A stretch of 64,000 nucleotides of DNA, from NCBI GenBank assembly GCA_052148715.1, contig JBKQHQ010000130.1:1-64000 (forward strand), in the 5' to 3' direction. Positions 44,317 through 53,722 of this stretch are shown here, piece after piece; position 1 is the stretch's first letter; every line of letters starts with the position of its first letter. Below the pieces are notes generated by a model, which searched no databases, had not been told where the DNA came from, and saw nothing but the letters and a program-made list of their open reading frames with translations. The translations under genes and the position numbers were made by a program. The stretch is from JBKQHQ01 sp052148715 (GTDB taxonomy: Bacteria; Pseudomonadota; Alphaproteobacteria; Rhizobiales; Xanthobacteraceae).

Positions 44317-45186
44317 ATGCCGAAAGAGAGTTTAGGCAATGGCGGCTTCGCTTGGCCGAACGGCGCGCGCGTTGCGGTCGTGGTTACCTGTCTCCTGGAG
44401 AACTGGTCGGACGGGAAGGGGCCGCCGTTCTCCGTGCAAACCACCTCGCTCAAGGCCGGCACCCACGACCGCGCCGCCATGACCTGGGGCACCTATGGCG
44501 GCCGCGCCGGCGTGTGGCGCCTCCTGAAAATCCTCGACGAGAACAAGATCAAGTCGACCTTCGTCGCCAACGCCCGTTCGCTGGAGCTGCATCCGAGCGC
44601 GGTCGCCCAGATCATCAAGTCGGGCCATGAGATCGCCGCCCATTCCTACACGCAGGACACGATCCTCGCTTATCTCTCGCCGGAGGAGGAGAGGGCGGTG
44701 ATCGAGCGCTGCATCAAGATCATCGAGACGATGGTCGGGGCGCGGCCGAAAGGCTGGCTTTCCCCAGTCCTTTCGCCGACCGCCCACACCGAGGGCTTGC
44801 TCGCCGAAGCCGGCTTCCTCTGGTACGGCGACTACAACAACATCGACCTGCCCTGCCGCGTCAAGACCGGAAAGGGAATGATGGTGGCGATCCCGCACAC
44901 CGATTTCGCCGACCACCGGGTGCTGCGGCAAAGCCCGCGCGACTGGTACGAAGTCTACAAGGACACGTTCGATTACCTTTATCACAACGAGCCCACCTCC
45001 TACCTCAACCTCACCGTCCACTGCCACTTCGGCGGCCGGCCGCTGATCGCCGCCATGGTCGACAAGGCGCTCAAATACATGCGCGGGTTTCCGGACGTGT
45101 GGTTCGTGCGCCACGACGAGCTGGCGGAGTGGGTGATGGACAACCGGATCGACGAGTGGACCAATGAGGCGCGGTGGTTTGGGTGA
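44317..45186 (+). CDS. Polysaccharide-deacetylase family hydrolase (PuuE/allantoinase-like)
   Basis: Encodes 289 residues in a NodB-like fold: NKIKSTFVANARSLELHPSA, the metal-site segment HEIAAHSYTQDTI, GWLSPVLSPTAHTEGLLAEA and the C-terminal FVRHDELAEWVMD. PuuE-type members hydrolyse amide or ureide bonds such as allantoin rather than polysaccharides. It follows the binding protein by 2 bp after its stop, with GGGG upstream; a TTG at 44311 is an alternative start. The pairing suggests the imported solute is an amide, ureide or similar N-compound. Confidence 0.8.
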   Translation: MPKESLGNGGFAWPNGARVAVVVTCLLENWSDGKGPPFSVQTTSLKAGTHDRAAMTWGTYGGRAGVWRLLKILDENKIKSTFVANARSLELHPSAVAQIIKSGHEIAAHSYTQDTILAYLSPEEERAVIERCIKIIETMVGARPKGWLSPVLSPTAHTEGLLAEAGFLWYGDYNNIDLPCRVKTGKGMMVAIPHTDFADHRVLRQSPRDWYEVYKDTFDYLYHNEPTSYLNLTVHCHFGGRPLIAAMVDKALKYMRGFPDVWFVRHDELAEWVMDNRIDEWTNEARWFG

Positions 45187-45246
45187 GGGAAAGGTCGCAG
45201 TTCTCTTACAAGACCGCGCCCCGTCGGGGACGCAAAACAGTTCCGT

Positions 45247-45482
45247 TCACGACAGCCAGACGCCGAAGGCGGACGCCCAAATGATAAGAGCAGTTATGGA
45301 AATGTAAAAAAGAGCGAAGGGATGTGTCGGTGATCCGCTGCAATGGTCCACCAGAGCACGAAAATGGGGATTCCAATCAAAGTGTTCAGCGACGATTTTG
45401 CAATCCAGACAAATAAGCGTGCCGCGATCACCGGGTTCTGACCGAGCCTTATTTTCCAGACGACCCCCGTCCATTTGTCCAT
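45247..45482 (-). pseudogene. Possible frameshifted small membrane protein
   Basis: Frame one from ATG 45482 reads MDKWTGVVWKIRLGQNPVIA and then a hydrophobic segment (LNTLIGIPIFVLWWTIAA), ending at 45294. An overlapping frame, offset by one base, continues with FYISITALIIWASAFGVWLS to 45247. One extra T in a 6-T run near 45306-45311 would join them into a 79-aa two-helix protein. It lies in a 713-bp gap (45187-45899) with nothing else recognised. It could also be a sequencing error or chance. Confidence 0.3.
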
Positions 45483-45899
45483 TCGCTTACGCGCGAACTG
45501 GTCTGAATAACTCTATTTTAAGAGGAAGTACCCGCGACTGCGTGCCCCAGACGAGCCGGCGGGGTAATGCGGGCGCAGCCATTAGGTTCGTATCGTGGCG
45601 CAAGATATGCAACTAGCGACTGGATAGAGATACACAGGCCATGCAGGGAAGTCGTCCATTCTGGAGCACCAGCGCCGCCCGTGGGTTCGTTGCTTGCCAG
45701 CCGGGTAGATTGTACCTTGATTCGCGCGCAGCAAAAATCCAAGACCCGAATGGATCGGGTGCAACCCAATCTCAAAGCCTGTCCATCGCCTTGAAAAGAA
45801 CTATGGGCATGTGGAGAAATGCACGCTCAGCGTTGACGGTACGAATCTTCCCTGTCTGGCGCCACGCAACCTGTCACTCGTAAAAAGCGAGATATCGAT

Positions 45900-46940
45900 A
45901 TGACGGATGATAGAATCACTCGACGTGACCTTGGAAAGGCGCTGAGCGCGGTGACCGCAGGTATCGCTCTGCCGTCGATGTTGACGCGGCACGCGTATGC
46001 GGCTGACACGGTTCGCGACGGCCTTCAGATCGGCGCCATGGGAGCGTTGCGCACATCGCTTCCCACAACCGCAGAGGCGTACAACCTGACCTTCGACGTG
46101 AAGGACTTCCGGGACAGCACGGCCGCTCTACTGGCGATCGAACAGGGTGAGTTGGAAATCTGCAATACGACGACGCAGCACCTGATCAGAGCGATTAGCG
46201 AGAATATCCCCGTAAGGTGGGTGTCCGGGTGGGGCGGCGGGTACAATGTCTTGGTTTCCGCCAAAGCACTTGATCTCAAACAAAACGATCCCGCTGCATT
46301 GAAATCGCTGGCAGCGTCGCGAAAGCAATCGGGAAAGACACTGACGATCGGAGTACCGACCGGGTCACTCCAGCACGCGAAACTGTTGGTCTATCTGAAA
46401 TCCGTCGGGATCGATCCCGACAAGGATGTTCAGATCGCCAATATCCCGTTTCCAAACCATCCGCGCGCACTGCAGGCAGGCGAAGTCGATCTGGCGATGA
46501 CGCTTTCCGCGTTCGGCGCGATAACGATCGGCAAGGGCGATGCCGTTTTGTTCATGCATCTGTTCGGTGGAGACTTCGGCAAGCAGGAAGTGGGCTTTAT
46601 CGTCACAGAGAAGCTCATCAAAGATAAACCCGAATTGGTGCAGCGCGTCATCAGCGCTCATGTTGCCACCATCAAGTCCTTCATGGGTCAGCCAGAAAAG
46701 CAGATTGAGTTGGAGAGAAAGTACTCACGATTGCCCGAGACCGTCATAGCAATGCAGGAACGCGACTTTCTCCAATATAACTTCAGAACCAACGTCGCCG
46801 ATATCAAGACGATGGCTCGGGAGTTGCATCAACTCGGCTGGGTGAAAGAGGATTTTGGCGCAAAAGTAGACAGCTTCCTCGATCTGTCATTCGCAGCCAA
46901 AGCGGCGGGCCTCACGCCAGCTGAGCTGTCAACGTGGTGA
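45900..46940 (+). CDS. NitT/TauT-type ABC substrate-binding protein with Tat signal
   Basis: Encodes 346 residues. N-terminus MTDDRITRRDLGKALSAVTA is a twin-arginine signal. The mature fold resembles SsuA/TauA/NitT binding proteins: LAIEQGELEICNTTTQHLIR, TIGVPTGSLQHAKLLVYLKS and NIPFPNHPRALQAGEVDLAM. It delivers a periplasmic solute to the permease encoded immediately downstream (stop and start overlap by one base). Sequence from here to about 49.9 kb is visibly less GC-rich than the flanks. Confidence 0.9.
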   Translation: MTDDRITRRDLGKALSAVTAGIALPSMLTRHAYAADTVRDGLQIGAMGALRTSLPTTAEAYNLTFDVKDFRDSTAALLAIEQGELEICNTTTQHLIRAISENIPVRWVSGWGGGYNVLVSAKALDLKQNDPAALKSLAASRKQSGKTLTIGVPTGSLQHAKLLVYLKSVGIDPDKDVQIANIPFPNHPRALQAGEVDLAMTLSAFGAITIGKGDAVLFMHLFGGDFGKQEVGFIVTEKLIKDKPELVQRVISAHVATIKSFMGQPEKQIELERKYSRLPETVIAMQERDFLQYNFRTNVADIKTMARELHQLGWVKEDFGAKVDSFLDLSFAAKAAGLTPAELSTW

Positions 46941-47806
46941 TGACGAACCAAGCCACATCCCCTGGCGATCAGCCGTCCGTGATCGCAAAGCCGGGGGATG
47001 CATGGAGGCGGGCGTCCACAGCGGTTCAATATGCCGTCTTTCCAGTCGGCATTCTCCTGCTGTGGCAAATCTGTAGCGAGATCGGCTTTGTCCGGCGGGA
47101 TGTCTTCCCGCCGCCGTCCGAAGTTCTTTCGATCTGGTACGATCTGATAACAGGTTCGACAGATATGGCGGGCCGCTATTCAGGCACGTGGCTCGACCAT
47201 GCATGGGCAAGTACGTGGCGGGTATTCGCAGGCTTTTCTTGGGGCGTTGCGCTGGGAATACTCCTGGGCTTGCTGATTGGACTTTCGCGGGTGATGGAGC
47301 GCACGCTTGATCCGACCATCCAGGTGTTGCGCAACATTCCGGTAACTGCCTGGGTCCCGCTGTCGCTGGTCTTCTTCGGAATCGGGAACGCACCGGCTGT
47401 GTTTCTGATCGGTCTTGGCGCGTTCTTTCCGGCTGCAATTAACTCCACCCACGGCGTCCGTCAGATCAACATTACGCTCTATAAGGCCGCTCGTATGATG
47501 GGGGCCAATGAGTGGGAGCTTCTTTCGCGAGTAATCCTGCCTGCTGCGCTGCCTTCGATTCTAACCGGCGTCCGGCTTTCGATGGGCATTGCCTGGGTGC
47601 TCGTCGTCGTCGCCGAGATTCTCGCGGTTAGAAGCGGCCTCGGCTATCTGCTGAACGATGCGTACCAGTTTTTCCGAAACGACGTCGTGATCGCCGCAAT
47701 GTTGAGCATCGGACTACTGGGTTTTTGCAGCGATCGTCTTGTTGTCTTCGTCCGCGACATTCTCCTCACCTGGAACACGAGGGAGACGTTTGGTGGGGAG
47801 AATTAG
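46940..47806 (+). CDS. ABC transporter permease (SsuC/TauC-like)
   Basis: Encodes 288 residues from ATG 46940; two in-frame GTGs lie just upstream. Membrane helices are evident at VFPVGILLLWQICSEIGF, FSWGVALGILLGLLIGLSRV, VFLIGLGAFFPAA and AAMLSIGLLGFCSDRLVVFV. The ABC-contact loop ARMMGANEWELLSRVILPAA is present. It overlaps the ATPase gene by 14 bp. It forms the channel of the importer. Confidence 0.93.
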   Translation: MTNQATSPGDQPSVIAKPGDAWRRASTAVQYAVFPVGILLLWQICSEIGFVRRDVFPPPSEVLSIWYDLITGSTDMAGRYSGTWLDHAWASTWRVFAGFSWGVALGILLGLLIGLSRVMERTLDPTIQVLRNIPVTAWVPLSLVFFGIGNAPAVFLIGLGAFFPAAINSTHGVRQINITLYKAARMMGANEWELLSRVILPAALPSILTGVRLSMGIAWVLVVVAEILAVRSGLGYLLNDAYQFFRNDVVIAAMLSIGLLGFCSDRLVVFVRDILLTWNTRETFGGEN

Positions 47807-48584
47807 CATATCGTCCGTCACGAAGCGCTTCCAAACCGGCAGCTCCGTGGTTACCGCGTTAAGTAATGTCAGCCTCTCCGTGCAGGAACAAGAAATCGTT
47901 ACGCTGGTCGGTGCGAGCGGATGCGGGAAGTCCACGCTATTGAACCTCATCGCCGGCTTCGAGGCGCCTACGGTCGGATATGTCCTCGTGGATGGCCAGC
48001 CGGTTAAAAAGCCGGGGCCGGATCGCGGAGTGGTCTTCCAGCAGACTGCATTGTTTCCCTGGCTCTCTGTCGAGGACAATATTGCGTTTGGTCTGTCGTT
48101 GCGTGCAAACCAGGGAAAAGGCGATCGCCGGCAGATTGTCGAGCGTATGCTGCAACGAACGGGATTGTCCGCCTTCCGGGAACGGCGGCCTGCGGAGTTG
48201 TCGGGTGGCATGCGTCAGCGCGCAGCGATCGCGAGCGTGTTAGCCATCAATCCATCCACTCTCTTGATGGACGAGCCGTTCGGCGCACTCGATTCCCTGA
48301 CACGGTCCATCATGCAGGATTTCCTGTTGGAGATATGGGAAGAGCAGCGCAAGACCGTGGTGCTAGTGACGCACGATATCGAAGAGGCGATTTATTTGGC
48401 GGACAAGACAGTGATCATGACCGCTCATCCTGGCCAAATACACGAAGTGATCGACGTAAGCCTGCCCAGGCCACGACGGTATGAAATGCGAAGCGAAGCG
48501 CCGTTCATCGCGCTTCGCGATCACGTCACGAAGATAGTTCGGACCGAAGCAATAAACGGCACCGCTATGTCGGCGATCAATTGA
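47793..48584 (+). CDS. ABC transporter ATPase (SsuB/TauB-like)
   Basis: Encodes 263 residues. Walker A GASGCGKSTL, Q-loop VFQQTALFPWL, signature ELSGGMRQRAAIASVLAINP, Walker B LLMDEPFGALD and the switch His in VLVTHDIEEA are all intact. It powers the importer. The chosen start is GTG 47793 (VGRISISS) with GGGAG about 7 bp upstream; a TTG lies 3 bp before it. The gene overlaps the permease end. Confidence 0.93.
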   Translation: MGRISISSVTKRFQTGSSVVTALSNVSLSVQEQEIVTLVGASGCGKSTLLNLIAGFEAPTVGYVLVDGQPVKKPGPDRGVVFQQTALFPWLSVEDNIAFGLSLRANQGKGDRRQIVERMLQRTGLSAFRERRPAELSGGMRQRAAIASVLAINPSTLLMDEPFGALDSLTRSIMQDFLLEIWEEQRKTVVLVTHDIEEAIYLADKTVIMTAHPGQIHEVIDVSLPRPRRYEMRSEAPFIALRDHVTKIVRTEAINGTAMSAIN

Positions 48585-48672
48585 AGGGAGGGCCCAATGG
48601 GGCATGTTGCATATTGAATTGCTTATTTCGCCAAATCGCACGGCGTCTACAAGGTAGCCAGATGGTGCAAGC

Positions 48673-49809
48673 ATGAGCGACCGGAAAGCCCCAAAATCGA
48701 ACCCCATCCGCGATTCCAAAAATCGCATCAAGCTCGGCGTTTTCGGCATTAACGGAAACGGCGCCGCCTTCACTTTTCATCCCGATCGCTTCAATTGCAC
48801 CTGGGACGCCAACGTTCGACTCGCGCAAAAGGCGGAAAGGCTCGGCTTCGAGGCCTTCGTTTCTGCTGCACACTGGAAGTCGTTCGGGGGTGACGATCAC
48901 TACAGTGGCGACTTGATGGAGACTTTTACTTGGGCCGGAGGAGTCGCTGCGGTGACGGAGCGCATCGGTATCATCAGTACGCTACATGTTACGCTCATCC
49001 ACCCGGTCTTTGCAGCGAAGGCGGAGGCGACCGTCGATCTTATCTCCAATGGCCGGGCAGGCATGAACCTCGTTCTCGGGTGGTATCCCCCGGACATGCA
49101 GCTCTTTGGAGTTGAGGTTGCGGAGCACAGCGATCGATTTGAGATCGCCGAAGAATGGATTGAGATTTTCGACCGCCTGTGGTCGGAGCGGAAAAGCTTT
49201 GATTACCAAGGCAAGAACTACAAATTGAAGGCCGCCTTCAACCAGCCGCACGGCGTGCAGGCGCGCCCAGTGCTGCTCAACGCAGGCCGTTCTCCACGCG
49301 GCCGAGAGTTCGCGGCAAAGCACTGCGACATCGCTTTTGTCTCCGCGCATAACCCGGACCCGAAAGCCATAAAAATGCAGGTTGAGGACTATCGAAACGA
49401 CGCCCGCACTAAATTTGGCAAAGAGATCCAAATTTGGATGTCTGCTTACGTCGTGCTTAAGGATACAATTGATGAAGCTCAAGCTTACGCATATGACTAC
49501 ATCGTCACGCGGGGAGACGACGCAGCCGTTCAGAATATAATCAATAACAATGCTATCGACACTAAATCGATGCCGACGGAAGCAGCTGCAAAACTCGCTT
49601 ACGCCTTGAAAGCCGGATTCGCTGGTTATCCGCTTGTTGGAGACGCGGATCATATCGCCAGCCTTTTTGCGAACCTCTCTGAAGCAGGCGTCGATGGCCT
49701 CCTGTTGACTTGGCTGGACTACGAAGGCGGCCTGGATCGATTCGGTCGGGAGGTGCTCCCTCGCTTGGAGAAAGCGGGACTGCGCGCGGCTGCGGAAGCA
49801 AAAGCATAG
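48673..49809 (+). CDS. LLM-class flavin-dependent monooxygenase (RutA/SsuD-like)
   Basis: Encodes 378 residues. A luciferase-like fold: NVRLAQKAERLGFEAFVSAA, HWKSFGGDDHYSGDLMETFT, GRAGMNLVLGWYPPDMQLFG and RPVLLNAGRSPRGREFAAKH. The pattern resembles RutA (pyrimidine oxygenase), SsuD (sulfonate desulfonation) and DszA. It would use reduced flavin from a separate reductase; none is encoded nearby. Its neighbours (an ABC importer upstream and RidA downstream) parallel both the Ssu and Rut systems. Confidence 0.9.
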   Translation: MSDRKAPKSNPIRDSKNRIKLGVFGINGNGAAFTFHPDRFNCTWDANVRLAQKAERLGFEAFVSAAHWKSFGGDDHYSGDLMETFTWAGGVAAVTERIGIISTLHVTLIHPVFAAKAEATVDLISNGRAGMNLVLGWYPPDMQLFGVEVAEHSDRFEIAEEWIEIFDRLWSERKSFDYQGKNYKLKAAFNQPHGVQARPVLLNAGRSPRGREFAAKHCDIAFVSAHNPDPKAIKMQVEDYRNDARTKFGKEIQIWMSAYVVLKDTIDEAQAYAYDYIVTRGDDAAVQNIINNNAIDTKSMPTEAAAKLAYALKAGFAGYPLVGDADHIASLFANLSEAGVDGLLLTWLDYEGGLDRFGREVLPRLEKAGLRAAAEAKA

Positions 49810-49922
49810 CGGTTATCGCGCAAGATGCCGCTCCGGGCCGCACAGCTGCAGTTCGCGGAAGCGAAATCTTTCGAGAGTGTTTCTCTAAACGCATCCAATC
49901 ATCACCTCATCGCGGAGCCTCC

Positions 49923-50327
49923 ATGCCCAAACAGATCATCACTTCGTCTAAAGCACCTACCACCGGCTTCACACCGGGCCAATCGGTTTCTCCGCTGGCG
50001 CAGGCCATTCGGTTCGGCAACATGCTATTCGTGTCGGGCCAAGGCTCGCTCGATCCCGCCACCGGCGCCGTGGTTCCGGGCGATATCGTAGTGCAGACGC
50101 GCCAGACGCTCGACAACCTTATGAGCATACTCGAGGCCGCCGGCGCGACTGCTAAGAACATCGTCAACATGCGCGTCATTTTGCGGGATGTGGCCGATTT
50201 TCCCCGCTTCAACGAAACGTTCCGCGCGTACTTCGACGGCGAGAAGGTAACGCGAACCTGCTTCGGCGGTACGCTGCACCGAGCTGGTACCGATGTCGAG
50301 ATCGACTGCATCGCCATGTTCGATTGA
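49923..50327 (+). CDS. RidA/YjgF family protein
   Basis: Encodes 134 residues from ATG 49923 (GGAG upstream). The Rid fold is evident: QAIRFGNMLFVSGQGSLDPA, QTRQTLDNLMSILEAAGATA, KNIVNMRVILRDVADFPRFN and the C-terminal GTDVEIDCIAMFD. RidA hydrolyses enamine/imine intermediates; the related RutC acts in pyrimidine degradation. The conserved Arg is replaced at some positions of the usual RidA motif (C-terminus DVEIDCIA), so it may be a Rid2/3-type member. It follows the monooxygenase by 113 bp. Confidence 0.88.
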   Translation: MPKQIITSSKAPTTGFTPGQSVSPLAQAIRFGNMLFVSGQGSLDPATGAVVPGDIVVQTRQTLDNLMSILEAAGATAKNIVNMRVILRDVADFPRFNETFRAYFDGEKVTRTCFGGTLHRAGTDVEIDCIAMFD

Positions 50328-50350
50328 CGGAGCGGGCATACACAAGCCCC

Positions 50351-52714
50351 TCATGGCGCGCGCGTAATACCCCCTAGGCTGCTGCCACAGGCGTTCGCTT
50401 CATCGAGCATCGCCGCCAGATCTCTCGGGCGGATCGGAAACTGGCGGATGCGCACACGGAAGGGCGACAGCGCGTCTTCAACCGCCGATGCGACCGCGGC
50501 CGGGATCGGCAGGACGCCGGACTCGCCGATGCCTTTCACGCCCAATGGATTGAGCGGCGTGGGCGTCTCGCGGTGACAAAGCTCGAGCATCGGCATCTCC
50601 GACGCCGTCAGCAAGAGATAGTCGGCGAGGGTGGTCGTCAGCGGCTGGCCGTCCTCGTCGTAACCCATCCACTCGTAGAGCGCATTGCCGATGCCATGCG
50701 CTATCGCTCCGACTATCTGGCCGTCGGCGATCATTGGGTTGATGATCCGGCCGGCGTCATGCATGAACACGATACGCACCACCTTAACGGCCGCGGTCTT
50801 TATGTCGACCTCGACCTCCGCGACCGCGGTGCCGTTTCCGTAGGTCATCGCGTCGATGACGACGTTCGCCGTTGCATCCAAGCCGGGCGGGAGATTGCCG
50901 GGCAGGACGAAGCCGGGCGCGCCCGCCATGGTCTTCGCGATCTTGCCCAGCGGAATCCGCATATCGGCGGCGCCTTTGACCAGAACATGCCCGCCCTCGA
51001 TATCGAGATCGCAAGCATCGACTTCGAGCAGATGGCTGGCGACCAGCAACGCCTTCTCGCGCACCTTGACGGCGGCGACATGCGCCGACGAGCCCGCCAT
51101 CACCGCCTGCCGGCTGTTGAAGCCGCCGAAGCCCATCGACACCTTGGCGGAATCGCCGGCCGTAACGATGACGCGCTCCATCACGCCGCCGAGCTGTTCG
51201 GCGACGATTTGCGCGAGCATGGTTTTGGAGCTTTGACCCATGGCGGCGGCTCCGGTCGCGACCTCGATCATGCCGGTGGCCGTGACGCGCACGCTGACCT
51301 GCTCGTAAGGGCCACGGCCGGTTGCCTCGACGAAGTTTGCGAGGCCGATGCCGAGATAGCGGCCGGTCGCCCGCGCTTCGCTCTGCCGGCGGGGAAAGTC
51401 GGTCCAGCCTGCGCGCGCGAGCGCTTCGGCCTGACACGCCGGATAGTCGCCGCAGTCGAGCACGATCGGCACGCCGCCGCGCGTGACGAGGCCCTTCTGG
51501 AAGGGCATGGCCCCGGTTTGCACCAGATTGCGGCGGCGGATTTCCGCACGATCGATCTTCAGCTCCTGCGCAGCGCGATCAAGCAGGCGCTCCATGACGA
51601 AGACCCCTTGCGGCTGGCCGGCACCGCGCACGGGCGTCACCGGCACCTTGTTGGTGAGCGCGACCTTCACATCCATGCGATAGGCCGGCACGACATAGGC
51701 GAGCGACAGCGCCGCGACCGCGCCTTGCGGCACGGTGAGCCCGCGTGCGGTGTAAGCGCCGTGATCGTGCAGTAACGATCCGCGCAAGCCGAGGATCTTG
51801 CCCTGGGCGTCGAGTGCGATCTCAGCGTCCCAATACTGATCTCTTTCCTGCGTAGTAGCGACGAAATGCTCGCGCCGATCCTCGATCCACTTGACCGGAC
51901 GGCCGGTCTTCAAGGCCGCGATAACGACGGCGGCCTCCTCCGGATAGAACACGAGCTTCGGTCCGAAGCCGCCGCCGACGTCGGGCGCCACCACGCGGAC
52001 AGACGTCTCTTGGCGGCCGAGCAACGCGGCCAAGATGCGAGCGGCGACGAGCGGCGTCTGCGTCGAGCTCCACAGCGTGATCTCACCATCGACGTCGTCA
52101 TGCGATGCGATGCAGCCGCGGCATTCAATCGGATGGGCGCAGCCGCGGTGCAGCCAATAGGATTCTTTGACCACATGCGCCGCTCTGGTAAAGGCGGCAT
52201 CGACATCGCCGTACTTGCTGGCGAAAGCGGCGACCAGATTGTCCGCCGCGCCGCTATGGACGGGTGGAGCATCGGCCTCGAGCGCAGCACGGCAATCGGA
52301 GACCGCGGTGAGCGCCTCGAGCTCAATCCTCACCAGGCCCGCGGCATCCTCGGCCACATATGCATCCGTGGCTACGACCATGGCGATCGCCTCGCCGACA
52401 TAGACTGTTTCATCGGCGGCAAGGATGAAGGGATCGCGCTTCTGTTTGTAGAGCTCGTCCGGCAGTGCGACGTCGAGGCGATCGGTCACGGCAACCACGC
52501 GCACGTCGTCCACGGTAAGCACGGCCACGACGCCCGGCAGCGCCAAGGCGTGGCTCTTATCGATCGATACGATCCTGGCGTGCGCGCGCGGGCTGCGCAC
52601 GAAGGCCGCATGCAGCATGCCGGGCAACCGGATGTCGGCGACGAAGCGCGCCTTACCACGCAACAAGTCCCGGTCTTCGATCCGCGCGGTCGACTGGCCG
52701 AATGTCTTGGTCAC
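50351..52714 (-). CDS. Molybdenum hydroxylase large subunit (xanthine dehydrogenase family)
   Basis: Encodes 787 residues of the CoxL/XdhB molybdopterin family: RIEDRDLLRGKARFVADIRL, DVGGGFGPKLVFYPEEAAVV and GAGQPQGVFVMERLLDRAAQ; the conserved catalytic Glu is in the C-terminal GVKGIGESGV. The CO-dehydrogenase loop AYxCSFR is not present, so CO is unlikely to be the substrate. No FAD or Fe-S subunit lies in this orientation; it may share the pair at 54.9-56.3 kb. It probably hydroxylates an N-heterocycle or aldehyde. Confidence 0.9.
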   Translation of the reverse strand: MTKTFGQSTARIEDRDLLRGKARFVADIRLPGMLHAAFVRSPRAHARIVSIDKSHALALPGVVAVLTVDDVRVVAVTDRLDVALPDELYKQKRDPFILAADETVYVGEAIAMVVATDAYVAEDAAGLVRIELEALTAVSDCRAALEADAPPVHSGAADNLVAAFASKYGDVDAAFTRAAHVVKESYWLHRGCAHPIECRGCIASHDDVDGEITLWSSTQTPLVAARILAALLGRQETSVRVVAPDVGGGFGPKLVFYPEEAAVVIAALKTGRPVKWIEDRREHFVATTQERDQYWDAEIALDAQGKILGLRGSLLHDHGAYTARGLTVPQGAVAALSLAYVVPAYRMDVKVALTNKVPVTPVRGAGQPQGVFVMERLLDRAAQELKIDRAEIRRRNLVQTGAMPFQKGLVTRGGVPIVLDCGDYPACQAEALARAGWTDFPRRQSEARATGRYLGIGLANFVEATGRGPYEQVSVRVTATGMIEVATGAAAMGQSSKTMLAQIVAEQLGGVMERVIVTAGDSAKVSMGFGGFNSRQAVMAGSSAHVAAVKVREKALLVASHLLEVDACDLDIEGGHVLVKGAADMRIPLGKIAKTMAGAPGFVLPGNLPPGLDATANVVIDAMTYGNGTAVAEVEVDIKTAAVKVVRIVFMHDAGRIINPMIADGQIVGAIAHGIGNALYEWMGYDEDGQPLTTTLADYLLLTASEMPMLELCHRETPTPLNPLGVKGIGESGVLPIPAAVASAVEDALSPFRVRIRQFPIRPRDLAAMLDEANACGSSLGGITRAP

Positions 52715-52747
52715 GTTGGTTGCGCCGGAACGCGGATGTTCATCAGA

Positions 52748-53710
52748 CTACATGAGCGAGGCGAGAGGCTTGTTGCCACGCCGTTTGGCGGGTTCCTTGA
52801 GCTCGGTGAAATCCTCCTTCTCAAGCGATGTTCCTTTGCTGGTGAGCAGAAGCCGCACAAGATCGGCGGCGGCTTGGCCTTTGAGCGCGCGGCCCCACAT
52901 TTCGTCGATCGCGGCCTCGTGGAAGGCGAGCGCGTCTGGCGCCGAGGTGATCATCGCGACGCCCACGCGCACGTTCGGCTCGCCGCCGAGACGGAACGGG
53001 CTGAGAACGAGGATGTTGCGGTCCGGCTGGCGGAAAAGCTGGAATCCGGTGTGCGGCAAAGTGTCGGTGACGATCCCGATCTGAATGCCGATCGGCGGAT
53101 CCTCGATCAGCTTGGTGAAATGTTCGATCTCGGCGCGCGCCAGCGCCTTACGCTTTACCACCACGTCTTCGGGCAGGCCGCTGCGGCCGATGAGCCCGTG
53201 GTGTAGGAACCGCTCGATCTCCATGGCCGACATCAGGTTAACGATTGCCGGACGGCGACGCCGGTAGGTTTCCTTGCGCGCTCGCAAGATCTGCATGATC
53301 TTCGGGATGTCGCTCAGCGCGCGCTGGCGATTGGTGACATTCTTGGTGACGTTCTCGGTCAGCACCTCTTCGAGCGTTGTGTCGAAAGCCTCGGAGGCGA
53401 GCAGAAACGAGATCGGCCCCGAGAGCACTATGATGCGCTCAGAAGTTTCCTCGATTTGCCGTATGCGCTCGAAATAGGTGACCGCCGAAGGAATATATTC
53501 GATGCCTACGCCGAGCAGAGTCGGGATCGAGACGCCGAGCAATTCGGCCAGCCGTTCGAGGGTCTCGATCTTGGCGAGTTCGCCTTTCTCGAAGCGATAG
53601 AGCGCCGTGCGCGAGATGCCAAGCTGGCTGGCGATTTCGTCCGCGCTCAGACCGGAGCCAAGACGGTAGGCCTTCAATCGGTCGCCGATCTCGTCGTAGC
53701 GGAAGACCAT
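52748..53710 (-). CDS. XRE-family transcriptional regulator with C-terminal sensor domain
   Basis: Encodes 320 residues. An N-terminal helix-turn-helix is visible at residues about 6-60: DEIGDRLKAYRLGSGLSADE, then IASQLGISRTALYRFEKGEL. A long C-terminal domain of unknown ligand specificity follows (YIPSAVTYFERIRQIEETSE). Start ATG 53710; a TTG lies 12 bp upstream. It sits between the molybdenum hydroxylase gene and the MDR gene (12 bp after the latter's stop), and probably controls the cluster. Confidence 0.88.
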   Translation of the reverse strand: MVFRYDEIGDRLKAYRLGSGLSADEIASQLGISRTALYRFEKGELAKIETLERLAELLGVSIPTLLGVGIEYIPSAVTYFERIRQIEETSERIIVLSGPISFLLASEAFDTTLEEVLTENVTKNVTNRQRALSDIPKIMQILRARKETYRRRRPAIVNLMSAMEIERFLHHGLIGRSGLPEDVVVKRKALARAEIEHFTKLIEDPPIGIQIGIVTDTLPHTGFQLFRQPDRNILVLSPFRLGGEPNVRVGVAMITSAPDALAFHEAAIDEMWGRALKGQAAADLVRLLLTSKGTSLEKEDFTELKEPAKRRGNKPLASLM

Positions 53711-53722
53711 CGATCGCTCCAA

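Noticed and set aside
51866..53206. 446-aa frame opposite the molybdenum hydroxylase and XRE genes
   Set aside because: It spans two genuine genes in the other strand and has no domain.
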